Source of the DNA: Hofstenia miamia
Taxonomy: Eukaryota; Xenacoelomorpha; Acoela; Hofsteniidae
Assembly: GCA_900660155.1 (NCBI GenBank)
Contig: CABFPE010001775.1
Span: 1 to 22,645 of the forward strand
Length of the DNA: 22,645 nucleotides
Direction of reading: 5' to 3'
Shown: positions 9,001-18,275 of the stretch, one piece after another
Layout of the letters: each line of letters begins with the position of its first letter
How positions within the stretch are numbered: the stretch's first letter is position 1
The notes under the pieces: model-generated
Database searches by the model: none
What the model saw: the letters and a program-made list of their open reading frames with translations, nothing else
What the model was told of the DNA's origin: nothing
Made by a program: the position numbers and the translations under genes

Positions 9001-10450
9001 GAAAGGCACATTGCACAACAACGCAGATTTCTGGACATCATTGCCAGAATATCAGAGAGACGCAGTGAAGACAGATGGAGAGAAGAAACAATTTCAGTTC
9101 CTGCCACATACTGAGTATGAAGGACTGCCAGTGATAAATGTCGATAAAAAAGGTCAAGTGGTACTGCTGATACTAATGAGAGAAGAGATATCTGAACAGG
9201 AAATAATAGACAAACAAAGAGATGACATAATCCTCAGCAAAATTATAAAAAAGGTCAAGGAACCTTGGACAACACTATCCAAAATAACAGCAGGATATTA
9301 TGAATGGTATAAATGGAAAATCAACAAGAACAGACTATTATACATTGAGGCTGGCAATAACCATATTGTGATCCCTGATTACTTTAAGAGAGAACTAATA
9401 TGGAAAATACACAAGAAAGGTCATTTGGGAATTACACAGATGGAGACAACGTTTAATGCAAGATTCGTAATGACAGCAGTAAGGAAGGTAACCTAGGACA
9501 TCATTAATAAGTGCATGACATGCCTCCTCAATAATAAGCAACACTTTCTGACACAAAGAGTGCTGCTAGAGAAAATCATTGTGACTCAACCTAATGAAAT
9601 AGTCCACATAGACTTAGAGATGCTATCAAAGGATGCAGAAGGCTACCAATATTTACTAGTGATGGTGGACAACTTTACTAAGTATGCAAGAATGGTCCCA
9701 ATGAGGTATACAAAGGCAGAAACCACAGCAGAATTAGTTTTAAAAGAATGGATACTGCGACTAGGGCCAATGGAAACAATCATAACAGATAAGGGGCCCC
9801 AATTTGAAAGTTGACTTTTCCTGGAAATGGTGAAGCTCCCTGAAATCACAAGTGAATGAACAACCACGTATCATCCGCAGGCCAATGGAACAGTGGAGCG
9901 GTTCAATCAAACACTAATCAAGCTAATCAGAGTAGCAACAACAAGGATAGGAGGAAGTAGATGGAGAGAGGTGATTGAAATGATTGAATACTATTATAAC
10001 ACTTTGGTGCATGCAACAACTTGAGTCTCACTGTTCAAGGCAATGTTTGGAAGAGAAGTGGCAACCCTGCTTTCAATGCAATATACCAACTACAGTGGAA
10101 AATTGGACAATGCATACATACAACAAATGAAAAATCAAATTACAGGGATTCATGAAACAATGTGTCACAATATAAAAAAATCAGCAGTGAGACAGCAACA
10201 CAATTACAATAGAAAATTTTATGGCCATGCACACAAGGTAGGAGATAAAGTATATGCATTCACACCAATTAAACTCACAGACATGAACCAAGTCTGGAAG
10301 TTGAAAACAGTATGGTCCAGCCCCCACATGATAACACAAACACTACTGAACAATGAATATATGTTAGACAATAATAGACTATTACATTTCCAAAACTTGA
10401 AGAGAGCAACAGCAGACATTGAAGAGACGAAGATAGATGAGAATGCTTAA
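9001..10450 (+). pseudogene. Element A integrase
   Basis: Integrase would insert the DNA copy into the host chromosome. The zinc-binding domain has H at 9410 and 9422 (HX3H) and C at 9512 and 9521 (CX2C). The catalytic Asp codons are at 9611 (HIDLE) and 9788 (IITDKGP), with Glu at 9896 (TVERFNQTL). D-to-E spacing is 35 residues, the classic D,D-35-E. A GPY/F-like C-terminal module spans about 10230-10400 (KVGDKVYAF, KLKTVWSSPHMI). Stops are TAG 9494, TGA 9812, TGA 9857, and a TGA at 10022 where B has GGA. The TAA at 10448 is not the native end: B reads GAA and the frame continues. No chromodomain is seen. Confidence 0.9.
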
Positions 10451-10775
10451 TTCAAAATATGCCGAATTAATGGCAATGAAATTATATAAAATATGTATGA
10501 TTTAGATAGAATATACAGCAGTCATCAGAGATGATGATCTGAGCCAAAGAGTGCTGCCCCAGAGGACAGCAAGAAATAAACCTATATATGACCCTGAAAT
10601 ATGGGATATAAATTTACTAACTGCATTTAGGAAATTAGAGGAAAATGATGCACCCCCTGATGAAGAAGAGAGTGTGCAGAAAACAACAACCAGAGGTGCT
10701 CTCAACTATGAACAGGAGAAGGAGAGTTCGAAGAAATTCTCAAACTGGATGTCAACTCAAGGGCAGAAGGGATGA
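10451..10775 (+). pseudogene. C-terminal acidic tail of pol
   Basis: In B the pol frame continues beyond integrase as an acidic stretch (FKICRINGNEI, then YDLDNLHEEEFDDEY). A keeps part of it but has lost about 25 bases near 10505, so it resumes in another frame at 10551 (RNKPIYDPEIWDINLLTAF). The frame ends at TGA 10773-10775, which B also has (15267-15269), so this is the best candidate for the native pol stop. Function unknown; it has no known domain. It overlaps the start of ORF3. Confidence 0.6.
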
Positions 10776-13700
10776 GAACGAAGAACCAATGAACAGACAA
10801 TGTAGAGTGAGAAGGCGTCCTAGTAGTCCCCAAGGCCAATTCAAGGGCAGGGAGACCAACAGACAAGAAGCCTCTCCCACCAGGGATCTGCACTGCCAAT
10901 TCAAGGGCACACAGAAAACTGGTGCACAGCACAACTTTCCCTCCCAAAGTCCACAACGCTGATTCAAGGGCAGTGAGACACAAGGAGTTGAAGGGGAAGG
11001 TGTAAGTGGTGGAAGAACAGTGGAGATATGGAAGCAATTCAAAGCTGACGTTATCCCAATCAGAACCACAACTGGTCAAGTGCTGGTAGGAGTAACTGTG
11101 AGCTGATTCAAGGGCAAATCAGTAGAAACTATTAGCACAGATTCACAGCCTTTGGACTGTGAACCGAGCCCCAGCAAACCTACAAATAAGGATGACTCAG
11201 CTACACGCCTCCTCAGAAACCACCTCAGAAAGAATGGTATGATCAAAAGAAAGAGAAAAGCGGATGTCAAAAATCAATGGAGAACATTGAAAATGCGTTA
11301 CAATGCATTTGCCAAGCTATAACCAGAAACAAAGGCACATATACAGAAAGTCGCGAGAACAGAAGGGAAGAACTTACTGATAGTGCTTGATGCAAACAAT
11401 AGACCAAAAGTTAATGTAATAATAAGTTACTCTCAAGAGATGAATGAAATGCTAGAAAGACCATACATGCAGAGTACAGTGCACATCGTATTCAACGATG
11501 AGTTTACATTGGACACAACACAAGTGATAATGGCATATAAAGATAAAATAGTTGAAATACCAGAAATAAATATTGATGAAGACAATCTCATGATCATACA
11601 TGTACTAAAGCAAAAAGAATATACAAAAAACTTGGAGAAGAAAATAGATGACACAACAAGAATGGCGAGAGTTCAGAACGTCAGAGTAGTAATAATCACA
11701 ATATCAACAAATGAAGATATCCCTGAGCACTTGAAAGAAGCATGCATGGTGGGCGAAAATATCTTCCCATGGGAGAGAACAGCAAGAACTACAACAATCC
11801 CAGAGCTAATACTATTCAATTTGCAGATAGAATACTGGGCACAAGTCTACAGGATTATGGTAGATCCATGCATTGTGATTAATCTTTATAGACAAACAAA
11901 ATGATAGAATTAACATCAGACAAAGATGGATTAGAAAAGGCCAACACACTATTCATAAAATGCAGTCTAACACAGAGACAGGAGCACCTCCAACAAATTC
12001 AAACGATATGGAGGAACATGAAATTACAACAAAAAGTAGAGGAAAGCTGGCCGGAAATAAAAATCAAAGCACTGTCATGGAAAATTCACAAATCAGTGGA
12101 AATGGTATTATCAGAAGTAAACAAAGCTTACAAGCTCAACATGAGGAAAGATTTTTAAACAGTTATTGTTTGAAGAGAAGAATGCACCAGAGGTACGTTT
12201 TAGAACAATGGCATGGATACTAGTGATTTTCACAACCAAAGAGCCAGAATTGAAATTCCTGATCTTGCGACACACCCAGCATAGGTTGGTAAAGACAAAA
12301 CTGGTTACTAAAAGATCACACAGGAAAGCTGGAGTCACTGAACAGATCAGAAAAGCCAGTACAAACGATGGAAAAGATTTTGAGTCAAATGATAATGAAC
12401 GAAAACCCTATGGGAAAAATGCCAGTAATAACCATTGCCAACAAAACAGCAAGATTACCATATTTGACGAGCCAATGAAAAAGTACATGTGGGGAGCGAC
12501 ATCTGAAACACGCATGAAACAATTGGAAAATCAACCATGGTTGACAAGAAAAATTATCAAACGAAAACTGGCAAGCACAGCTGAGATTAGAAAAACATTA
12601 ACACAGAAAACGTGCAGAAAGCCCTTGACCATGAAATGGAACACTATGAATGAGACAGCCCATGGTGCACATTTACAAAAATCATGCAAAGTGCGGAAAT
12701 GATGAAATGAGGGGGCATAACGGAACTGGTAGAAGTCAGTGAAATGGTTACAAAATCCCAAGCAGAGATGTTAGAAGAAGATTACTACTATCTCCCAAGA
12801 CGCAGCAGACAATCAACAGAATAAACATAGAAAAATGGGGAGAGATTAGCCCAGCAAGGACAATTGAATGGATAGATACTGACGACAAGTGTTTCCTAGT
12901 TGAGATCAAACTTACTAGAGAAGCGAAAGATACTAAAGAAAGAAACTTCCAGAACATCAGAGAACAGCAGACAGTAGCAACAATGAAGCTTATGTTTATG
13001 GAAGCATTTACATGAACAGAACTAAAAGAATTACTAAAGCCTTACAACCAACTAGCAGTAGATGTTGAATGTATTACAGCAAGAATAGACATCAAAGAGG
13101 AAATACAACTAAAATTAAGCCAGAGGGGATTAATGCAAGCATTTTGGAACACCATTTCAGAAGCCAAAATGAATTACCCCGCCATGATAGACCTAGGTAT
13201 GGCACCAACAATGGAAGGCCCATATCCACGATAGAGACTACCAAAAAAAGGTTAAAGTAGCAAAGACATTTCTCCATGAGTTCAAATCATATGTGAATAC
13301 AGAAAGGAAAGCAAAAGCTATGATAGAACGAGATGATTACAAAAGATCAAAGGAAATAATGCTGAGAAATGACAACAGAGAGAGGGTCTACATTGAAGGC
13401 ATGATAACGCCAGATCAACTCTACACACAAGGTAGACCCATTAACGTACAGTTGCAAGATCTTAGAAAAGAGATAGAAGAATGTAACCCAAGAGCCATAA
13501 TGCTTTTCTCCGGAGTAAATGATATCATGTGGACGGACATCTGGGAAAGAAAGTACCGCTATTATGATGTCACGAAGAGAGTAGAAATCGTCACAATGAT
13601 GCGGATCAACAAGAACGATCCTAACAACATAACAGAAGAAGAAGTAAGAGACAATATCAGTTTCTTTTACAAAGATGTGGCAAATACCCGGAGTCTAAGA

Positions 13701-13844
13701 AAAGTATTCATGTTTTTCTATCCCGACAATCAGATCAGAGAAGACATAGCCCACACAAGCAGGGCTGATGCTCAGATGACATTGATGATAGGCATCAAGG
13801 GAATACAATTGTACGACAAATACTACGAAATATTCTCTCAATGA
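10645..13844 (+). pseudogene. ORF3: large uncharacterised protein downstream of pol, broken
   Basis: The start is the doublet ATG-ATG (10645, 10648), conserved in B, lying +1 to the pol tail. The N-terminus is Arg-rich (STMNRRRRVRRNSQ), followed by repeated QLKG/QFKG/stop-FKG motifs (10753-11115). One frame carries 10645-11904 with TGA 10960, TGA 11104 and TAA 11320; 11383-11904 is a clean 173-residue stretch (LDANNRPKVNVII, VRVVIITISTNEDIPEHLK). Further open blocks follow in shifted frames: 11901-12158, 12166-12702, about 12790-13231 (INIEKWGEISPARTIEW, ELKELLKPYNQLAVDV) and 13197-13844 (KVAKTFLHEFKSYV, PRAIMLFSGVNDIMW). I see no signal peptide, membrane span or cysteine pattern, so it does not resemble an envelope protein. 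I do not recognise the family. Codon use and A-rich sense strand match pol, so it belongs to the element. Confidence 0.65.
10750..11115 (+). repeat. In-frame array of [Q/stop]-[L/F]-K-G motifs in ORF3
   Basis: The core (CAA or TGA)-(CTC or TTC)-AAG-GGC begins at 10753, 10837, 10897, 10960 and 11104, with a weaker copy (QFKAD) at 11035. Distances between the five strong copies are 84, 60, 63 and 144 bases, all multiples of three. The contexts are CQLKGR, GQFKGR, CQFKGT, stop-FKGS and stop-FKGK. B keeps CGA (GRFKGR) at the site matching 10837. Confidence 0.75.
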
Positions 13845-13860
13845 ACTATGAGAAATTAAG

Positions 13861-14037
13861 ATGATAGTGGAGGACATTCAAGAAACACGATTTCTAAAAT
13901 ACACTAACACAGTAACAACTGAAAGAGAGGCGGTCCTTAAGATGACCAAACAAACCGAATTTGAGAAAACCTCGTGGGCTGATCAACAGGCAGAATCGAC
14001 AATTCGGAAGGCGGATGCCTTGGTGCATGGAGAGTGA
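13861..14037 (+). CDS. Short open frame at the 3' end of ORF3 (58 codons)
   Basis: An uninterrupted frame starts at ATG 13861 (MIVEDIQETRFLKYT) and ends RKADALVHGE at TGA 14035-14037, 34 bases before the 3' LTR. It is hydrophilic and charged, in keeping with the rest of ORF3. The preceding block of ORF3 ends at 13844 in a different frame. This frame upstream of 13861 is open except for TGA 13849, so it most likely encodes the native C-terminus of ORF3 after a frameshift, not a separate gene. Confidence 0.4.
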   Translation: MIVEDIQETRFLKYTNTVTTEREAVLKMTKQTEFEKTSWADQQAESTIRKADALVHGE

Positions 14038-14061
14038 GCTGTGCTGAAAATAATGCAAGCT

Positions 14062-14071
14062 GAGGAGGGCG
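14062..14071 (+). promoter_or_regulatory. Polypurine tract upstream of the 3' LTR
   Basis: GAGGAGGGCG directly abuts the TGTAGC start of the 3' LTR, the position of the plus-strand primer in LTR elements. One C interrupts the purine run. Confidence 0.6.
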
Positions 14072-15181
14072 TGTAGCATCATCCAAATAAAATCAAAAAT
14101 AGCTGCAAAACGTTGAGCAAAGGGGATTAAAGTCGAAGGAAAATGATTAAAAAATAGTGTAATCAAATCAATTAGAATTATTTAAGATTTATTTGTATTT
14201 TGCAACTAAGAAACAATATGTGTCAGAAAAGAGATATTTGTATCTGTCGATAAAAATACTTTTGACTAAATGACGCTTTCATCTTGGCAGAAGTTTAAAT
14301 TTGAATCGACATGTACTTCTTTTGAAAATATTATAAATAGATTGAAAACCATTGTAAGAGTTTGATAAAGAATTTTATTCGGAATTCTTATTTTGTATCA
14401 TATTAACGGTTTGATTATTTACTATGATGTCGAGCTAATTGAGAGGTGTTTAGTAGTGGTCTGGATACATCACAGGGAACGATTCTAGGGTCTCTGTGCC
14501 AGATCATGAAAGTGCACATATGTTAGGTATAGGGGTTTTCTCTTGATTAGCTGACTAGCATTTCATTACTACATGTATTAAATAATTAATTGCCAACAAA
14601 AGGTTGGATGACAGAAACCTAAGAGTTATATTAATACTATTTTAGATCCAAATTAATGACCTATAATTGACCAATAAAGTGACCATACATGTAGTAAATT
14701 ATAAATGTAGGTTAGGAAGTTGTTCAAACTAAATATATTTAAATAAGCCAATATGTTTCAGTAATGGCCACATGTAATATTTAATGAACAACTAGTGACA
14801 AGTCAGGTTGCAAATAGATATAACACTTTCACAAAATAGAGTTTAAGTCGAATTGTGTTGTGTCTTGAGTAAGCACTGAGCTAATGTAGGGCACACATAA
14901 GCTATATCCATTGAGCTGAGAAGTGGCACTCAATCATCAGATGGAATGGTGAAACTGGATGTGAAGATCTGCTTTGGGCAGATGCCCATCAGAAGATCAT
15001 TACAGAGATTACCACATGGCTTCATCACTTAAATAGTGAACAGTTAATTCTAGGTTACATAAGTTAACAGAAGAAACTAGTCAAGCAGTAATAACAAGTA
15101 AATCCCTACCTGCAACAACACAGCTAACGTTATATACTAACAGTGGATAAACAGTGGTAATGCCTGGTAGAGGATGTTACA
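14072..15181 (+). repeat. 3' LTR of element A
   Basis: 1110 bases starting TGTAGCATCATCC and ending GATGTTACA. Compared with the 5' LTR it lacks about 16 bases between two CAT trinucleotides near 14280, which removes the 5' half of the YY1-type motif. The TATA box TATAAATA is at 14332-14339. Central and 3' parts align with the other LTRs without large gaps. Confidence 0.9.
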
Positions 15182-15397
15182 ATTGGTCTCCCTGCCCTTA
15201 AATCGGCCTTGGGGACTACTAGGACGCCTTCTCACTCTAGGTTGTCTATTCATTGGTTCTTCATTCTCATCCCTTCTGCCCTTGAGTTGACATCTGAACT
15301 GAGAACTTCTTCGAACTCTCCTTCTCCTGTTTGTGGTTGAGAGCTCCTCTGATTGTTGATTTCTGCTCACTCTCTTCTCAATTGGTAGGTGCATCAT
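15182..15397 (-). pseudogene. Element B ORF3, N-terminal fragment
   Basis: This starts at ATG-ATG (15397) and encodes the same Arg-rich N-terminus as A (TNRRRRVRRSSQ, CQLKGRRDENEE, GRFKGRET) with no stops. It is cut off by the LTR of A at 15181. Its open state and match to A support ORF3 as a real coding region with this start. The FKG motif here is preceded by CGA, where A has CAA. Confidence 0.7.
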
Positions 15398-16608
15398 TTT
15401 CCTCTAATTTCCTAAATGCAGTTAGTAAATTTATTTCCCATATTTCAGGGTCATATATAGGTTTATTTCTTGTTGTCCTCTGGGGCAGCACTCTTTGTCT
15501 CAGGTTATTGTCTCCAATGTCTGCTGTGTATTCATCATCAAATTCTTCTTCATGTAAGTTGTCTAAATCATACATATCATATATAATTTCATTGCCGTTA
15601 ATTCAGCATATTTTGAATTCAGCATTCTCATCTATCTTTTGTGTCTTCATCCTCGAACTCTTCTTCATGTACACTATCTAAATCATACAACCTCATTGCT
15701 GTTAATTCGGCATATTTTAAATTCAACGTTGTCATCTATTTTTGTTTCTTCAATGTCCAATGTTGCTCTCTTCAAGTTTTGAAAATGTAATAGTCTATTA
15801 TTGTCTAACATATATTCATTGTTCAGTAGTGTTTGTGTTATCATGTGGTGGCTGGACCATACCATTTTCAACTTTCGGACTTGGTTTGTGTCTGTGAGTT
15901 TAATTGGTGTAAAGGCATATACCTTATCTCCTACTTTGTGTGCATGACCATAGATTTTTTTATAGTAATTGCGTTGCTGTCTCACTGCTGATTTTTTTAT
16001 GTTGTGGCACATTGTTGCATGAATCCCTGTGATTTGGTTCTTCAATTGTTTTACGTATTCATTATCCAACATTCCACTGTAGTTGGTGTATTGCATTTAA
16101 AGCAGGGTCGCTGCTTCTCTTCCAAACATTGCCTTGAATGGTGAGACTCCAGTTGTTGCATGCATTGAGGTGTTATAGTAATATTCAATCATTTCAATAA
16201 CTTCTCTCCATCTGCTTCCTCCTATCCTTGTTGTTGCTACTCTGATTAGCTTGATTAATGTTTGATTGAGTCGCTCCACTGCTCCATTGGCCTGTGGATG
16301 ATCTACTATTTCTTGTTCAGATACCTCTTCTCTCATTAGTATTGGTAGTACCACTTGGCCTTTTTTGTCCACATTTATCTCTGGCAGTCCTTTGTACTCA
16401 GTGTGTGGCAAGCACTGGAATTGCTTCTTCTCTCTGTCTGTTTTTGCTGCATCTCTCTGGTATTCTGGCAATGATGTCCAGAAGTCCGCGTTGTTATGCA
16501 ATGTGCCCTTCCTGTGTTTGATTGTAAATATATTCAATCCACCATGACACTATTCCAGACTTATCCCCGGAGAACTTTTTTAACCAGGCCAATCCACTGT
16601 TGTCTGTT
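15267..16608 (-). pseudogene. Element B integrase with core deletion, plus pol tail
   Basis: The frame from 16537 (IKHRKGTLHNNADFW) runs directly from SEQEIVD into HPQANGAVERLNQ. This removes, in frame, the part equivalent to A about 9211-9870. The zinc-binding HX3H/CX2C and both catalytic Asp are gone; only the Glu block remains. The GPY/F-like C-terminus follows (16096-15683, KVGDKVYAF, KLKMVWSSHHMI), broken from the first part only by a stop at 16097. The acidic tail is at 15575-15378, and the conserved pol TGA at 15267-15269. It cannot encode an active integrase. Confidence 0.85.
15533..15751 (-). repeat. Imperfect tandem duplication at the integrase/pol-tail boundary of B
   Basis: Two units (15533-15647 and 15648-15751) both encode a segment like FKICRIN...YDLD..HEEEF. 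Shared plus-strand strings include TTCTTCATGTA and TCTAAATCATAC. The units differ at many positions and by about 11 bases in length, so the duplication is old or arose between diverged templates. A has one copy. Confidence 0.7.
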
Positions 16609-17986
16609 CATACTCTGAATTCTCTACTGATGAGGAAGTGTCGGAATTTTTTGATACTCTCAATCAATGTGAGCATCTCTACCTTGGTAGAGCCGTAGTT
16701 TTCTTTGCTTGCTCTCAGTTTGCGGCTAAAAAACTGAATGGGTACTTCTTTTCCGTTTTTCATTTGTCCCAACATTGCTCCAATTGCTACTTTGCTTGTG
16801 TTGCAATCTAATGTGAATTGTTTGCTGTAGTCCAGTGTGTTGAGGGAGGGTAATTTCGCCAGTTCTTCTTTGATGTTGTCCAATTCCTCCTGCTCTTGCC
16901 AAGTTCACATGAATGGCACTGATTTTCTCATCAATTTGGTCATCTTCACTGTTTTGCCAGCTAAATTAGGAATAAAATTTCCATAATAGTTTAAGAATCC
17001 CATCATTCTCTGTATGTTTTTTATTATTAGGTTTTTCTATTTTTCAAATCATTTCTCTGGCGTTATCCTTCATGCATATTCTTCCCTTTTCTATCATTCT
17101 TCCAAGGAACACTATCTTTTCTTGGAGAATGTCACACTTATTTCCATTGATACGAAGTCCCGAATTTTGCAGGATTGTCAATGTTCTTTCCAATTTTTCC
17201 AGATGTTCTTGGATTGTGTTGCTTGTCACTATGATGTCATCTATATAGGCGTCAACTCCTTCCTCCATTCTATGTGTCTTATTTTTTAGTACCTTTGTGA
17301 TGTACCTCTGAAAATTTCTGGTGCATTACAGAGTCTGAATGCCATATATATCCATTCATATAGCCCATATGGGGTTATAAATGCTGTCTTCTCAATATCA
17401 TCCTCTTCCATCTTTACTTGCCAGTAGGCCTTGCATAAGTCTAGTGTTGTAAAGTATTTGTGTTTACTGGCTTCATAGAGCATGTCACTTTGTTCAGCTT
17501 ATGAAAGTCAATGCATAAATGATACTTGTCTCCCAGTTTTACAGAGTCCTTTTTCGTCACTTTGTTCAGCTTATGAAAGTCAATGCATAAATGATACTTG
17601 TCTCCCAGTTTTACAAACACGGTTGGTGCTGCATATGGGCTCTCACTTGGCCAAATAATCTTGTTGTCGATTAACTCTTCCAGTAATAGATTATATTCAT
17701 CTTTCATCTGTTCAGGCACCCTTCTAACTGGCAGCTTGATCGGTTTGTCTGTTGTTGTGACTATTTTTTGCTTCTTGCCCACTGCGTGCCCTACGTTTAT
17801 TTCTCTGTAGTTGAATATACATTTATGTTTTTCTAACAGTGTCCTCAGTTGCATGATTTCCCATTCTTCTTGATGTTGGTAGTCTTTGTTGTTTATTTCA
17901 GGTGTTCTGTATGTGTCTTCTTCTGCTTTTGTCCCAATGCCCTTGAGTTGGCTTTTGGGAGTACTCACCACTTTGATGGTGTTCAT
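16608..17986 (-). pseudogene. Element B reverse transcriptase and RNase H
   Basis: RT motifs are present in pieces: SPYAAPTVFVK and CIDFHKLNKV (17986-17441), FTTLDLCKAYWQV and YMAFRLCNAP (17483-17286), and YIDDI (about 17244-17230). RNase H blocks DCNTSKVAIGAML and KVEMLTLIESIKKFRHFLI lie at 16883-16608. A 72-base exact duplication and an adjacent deletion near 17484 shift the frame before the catalytic domain. Further frame changes lie near 17310 and 17040. A TGA at 16608-16610 before TDNS is shared with A. Confidence 0.85.
17484..17615 (-). repeat. Exact 60-base repeat with 72-base period in B RT
   Basis: 17484-17543 and 17556-17615 are identical, so the peptide GDKYHLCIDFHKLNKV occurs twice, 24 codons apart. 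The segment expected next in the family (SYPLPQIED in A) is missing, so duplication and deletion are adjacent. Confidence 0.9.
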
Positions 17987-18275
17987 CCACTCGCCCTTGA
18001 GTCAGCCATGTTGAGTACTATCTGTTTTCCTTTGCAAGTCCTTGAGTCGACCATGCAAATTACTTGCTCCATCATTGTCTTCCATTGCCTTCCAAATGAG
18101 TCTGATGTTAGTTTTGATGTATTTTCCATATATTCTTATTTGAGATCTTTTCAGATTTACATCCTGGTTTGTTGCATTAAGGATTGGTATTCTTCCCTTT
18201 CGGTACAGACACTAGATGGCATTGATACTCATTTGGTGTTGATGCCTTTGTTGTCATACAGCATTATGTCAGCTG

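Larger units (their letters stand above)
3740..15181 (+). mobile_element. Element A: full-length Ty3/Gypsy-type LTR retrotransposon with a third ORF
   Basis: Two direct LTRs (3740-4860 and 14072-15181) flank a 9.2-kb interior in the order PBS, gag, PR, RT, RNase H, IN, ORF3, polypurine tract. RT before IN places it in the Ty3/Gypsy order. The LTRs begin TGTA and end TACA. Total length is about 11.4 kb, long for the superfamily because of LTRs over 1.1 kb and about 3.4 kb after pol. The LTRs differ at roughly 1 in 11 positions across about 390 bases I aligned by eye, and all genes contain stops, so this is an old insertion. The flanking five bases (CATAC on the left, ATTGG on the right) do not form a target-site duplication. 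Confidence 0.9.

Noticed and set aside
5091..10450. Alternative genetic code with TGA as a sense codon
   Set aside because: Many TGAs align with CGA or CAA in a sister copy, TAA and TAG stops and frameshifts also occur, and the pogo transposase shows the same TGA-at-Arg pattern. CpG decay explains it more simply. The recurrent shared sites are kept as a separate finding.
10450..10660. Chromodomain at the integrase C-terminus (chromovirus)
   Set aside because: After the GPY/F-like module the sequence is acidic (HEEEFDDEY in B) and lacks the aromatic cage pattern of chromodomains.
10645..14037. Envelope gene making element A an errantivirus-like retrovirus
   Set aside because: No signal peptide, furin-like site followed by a hydrophobic stretch, or membrane span is visible in any of the open blocks.
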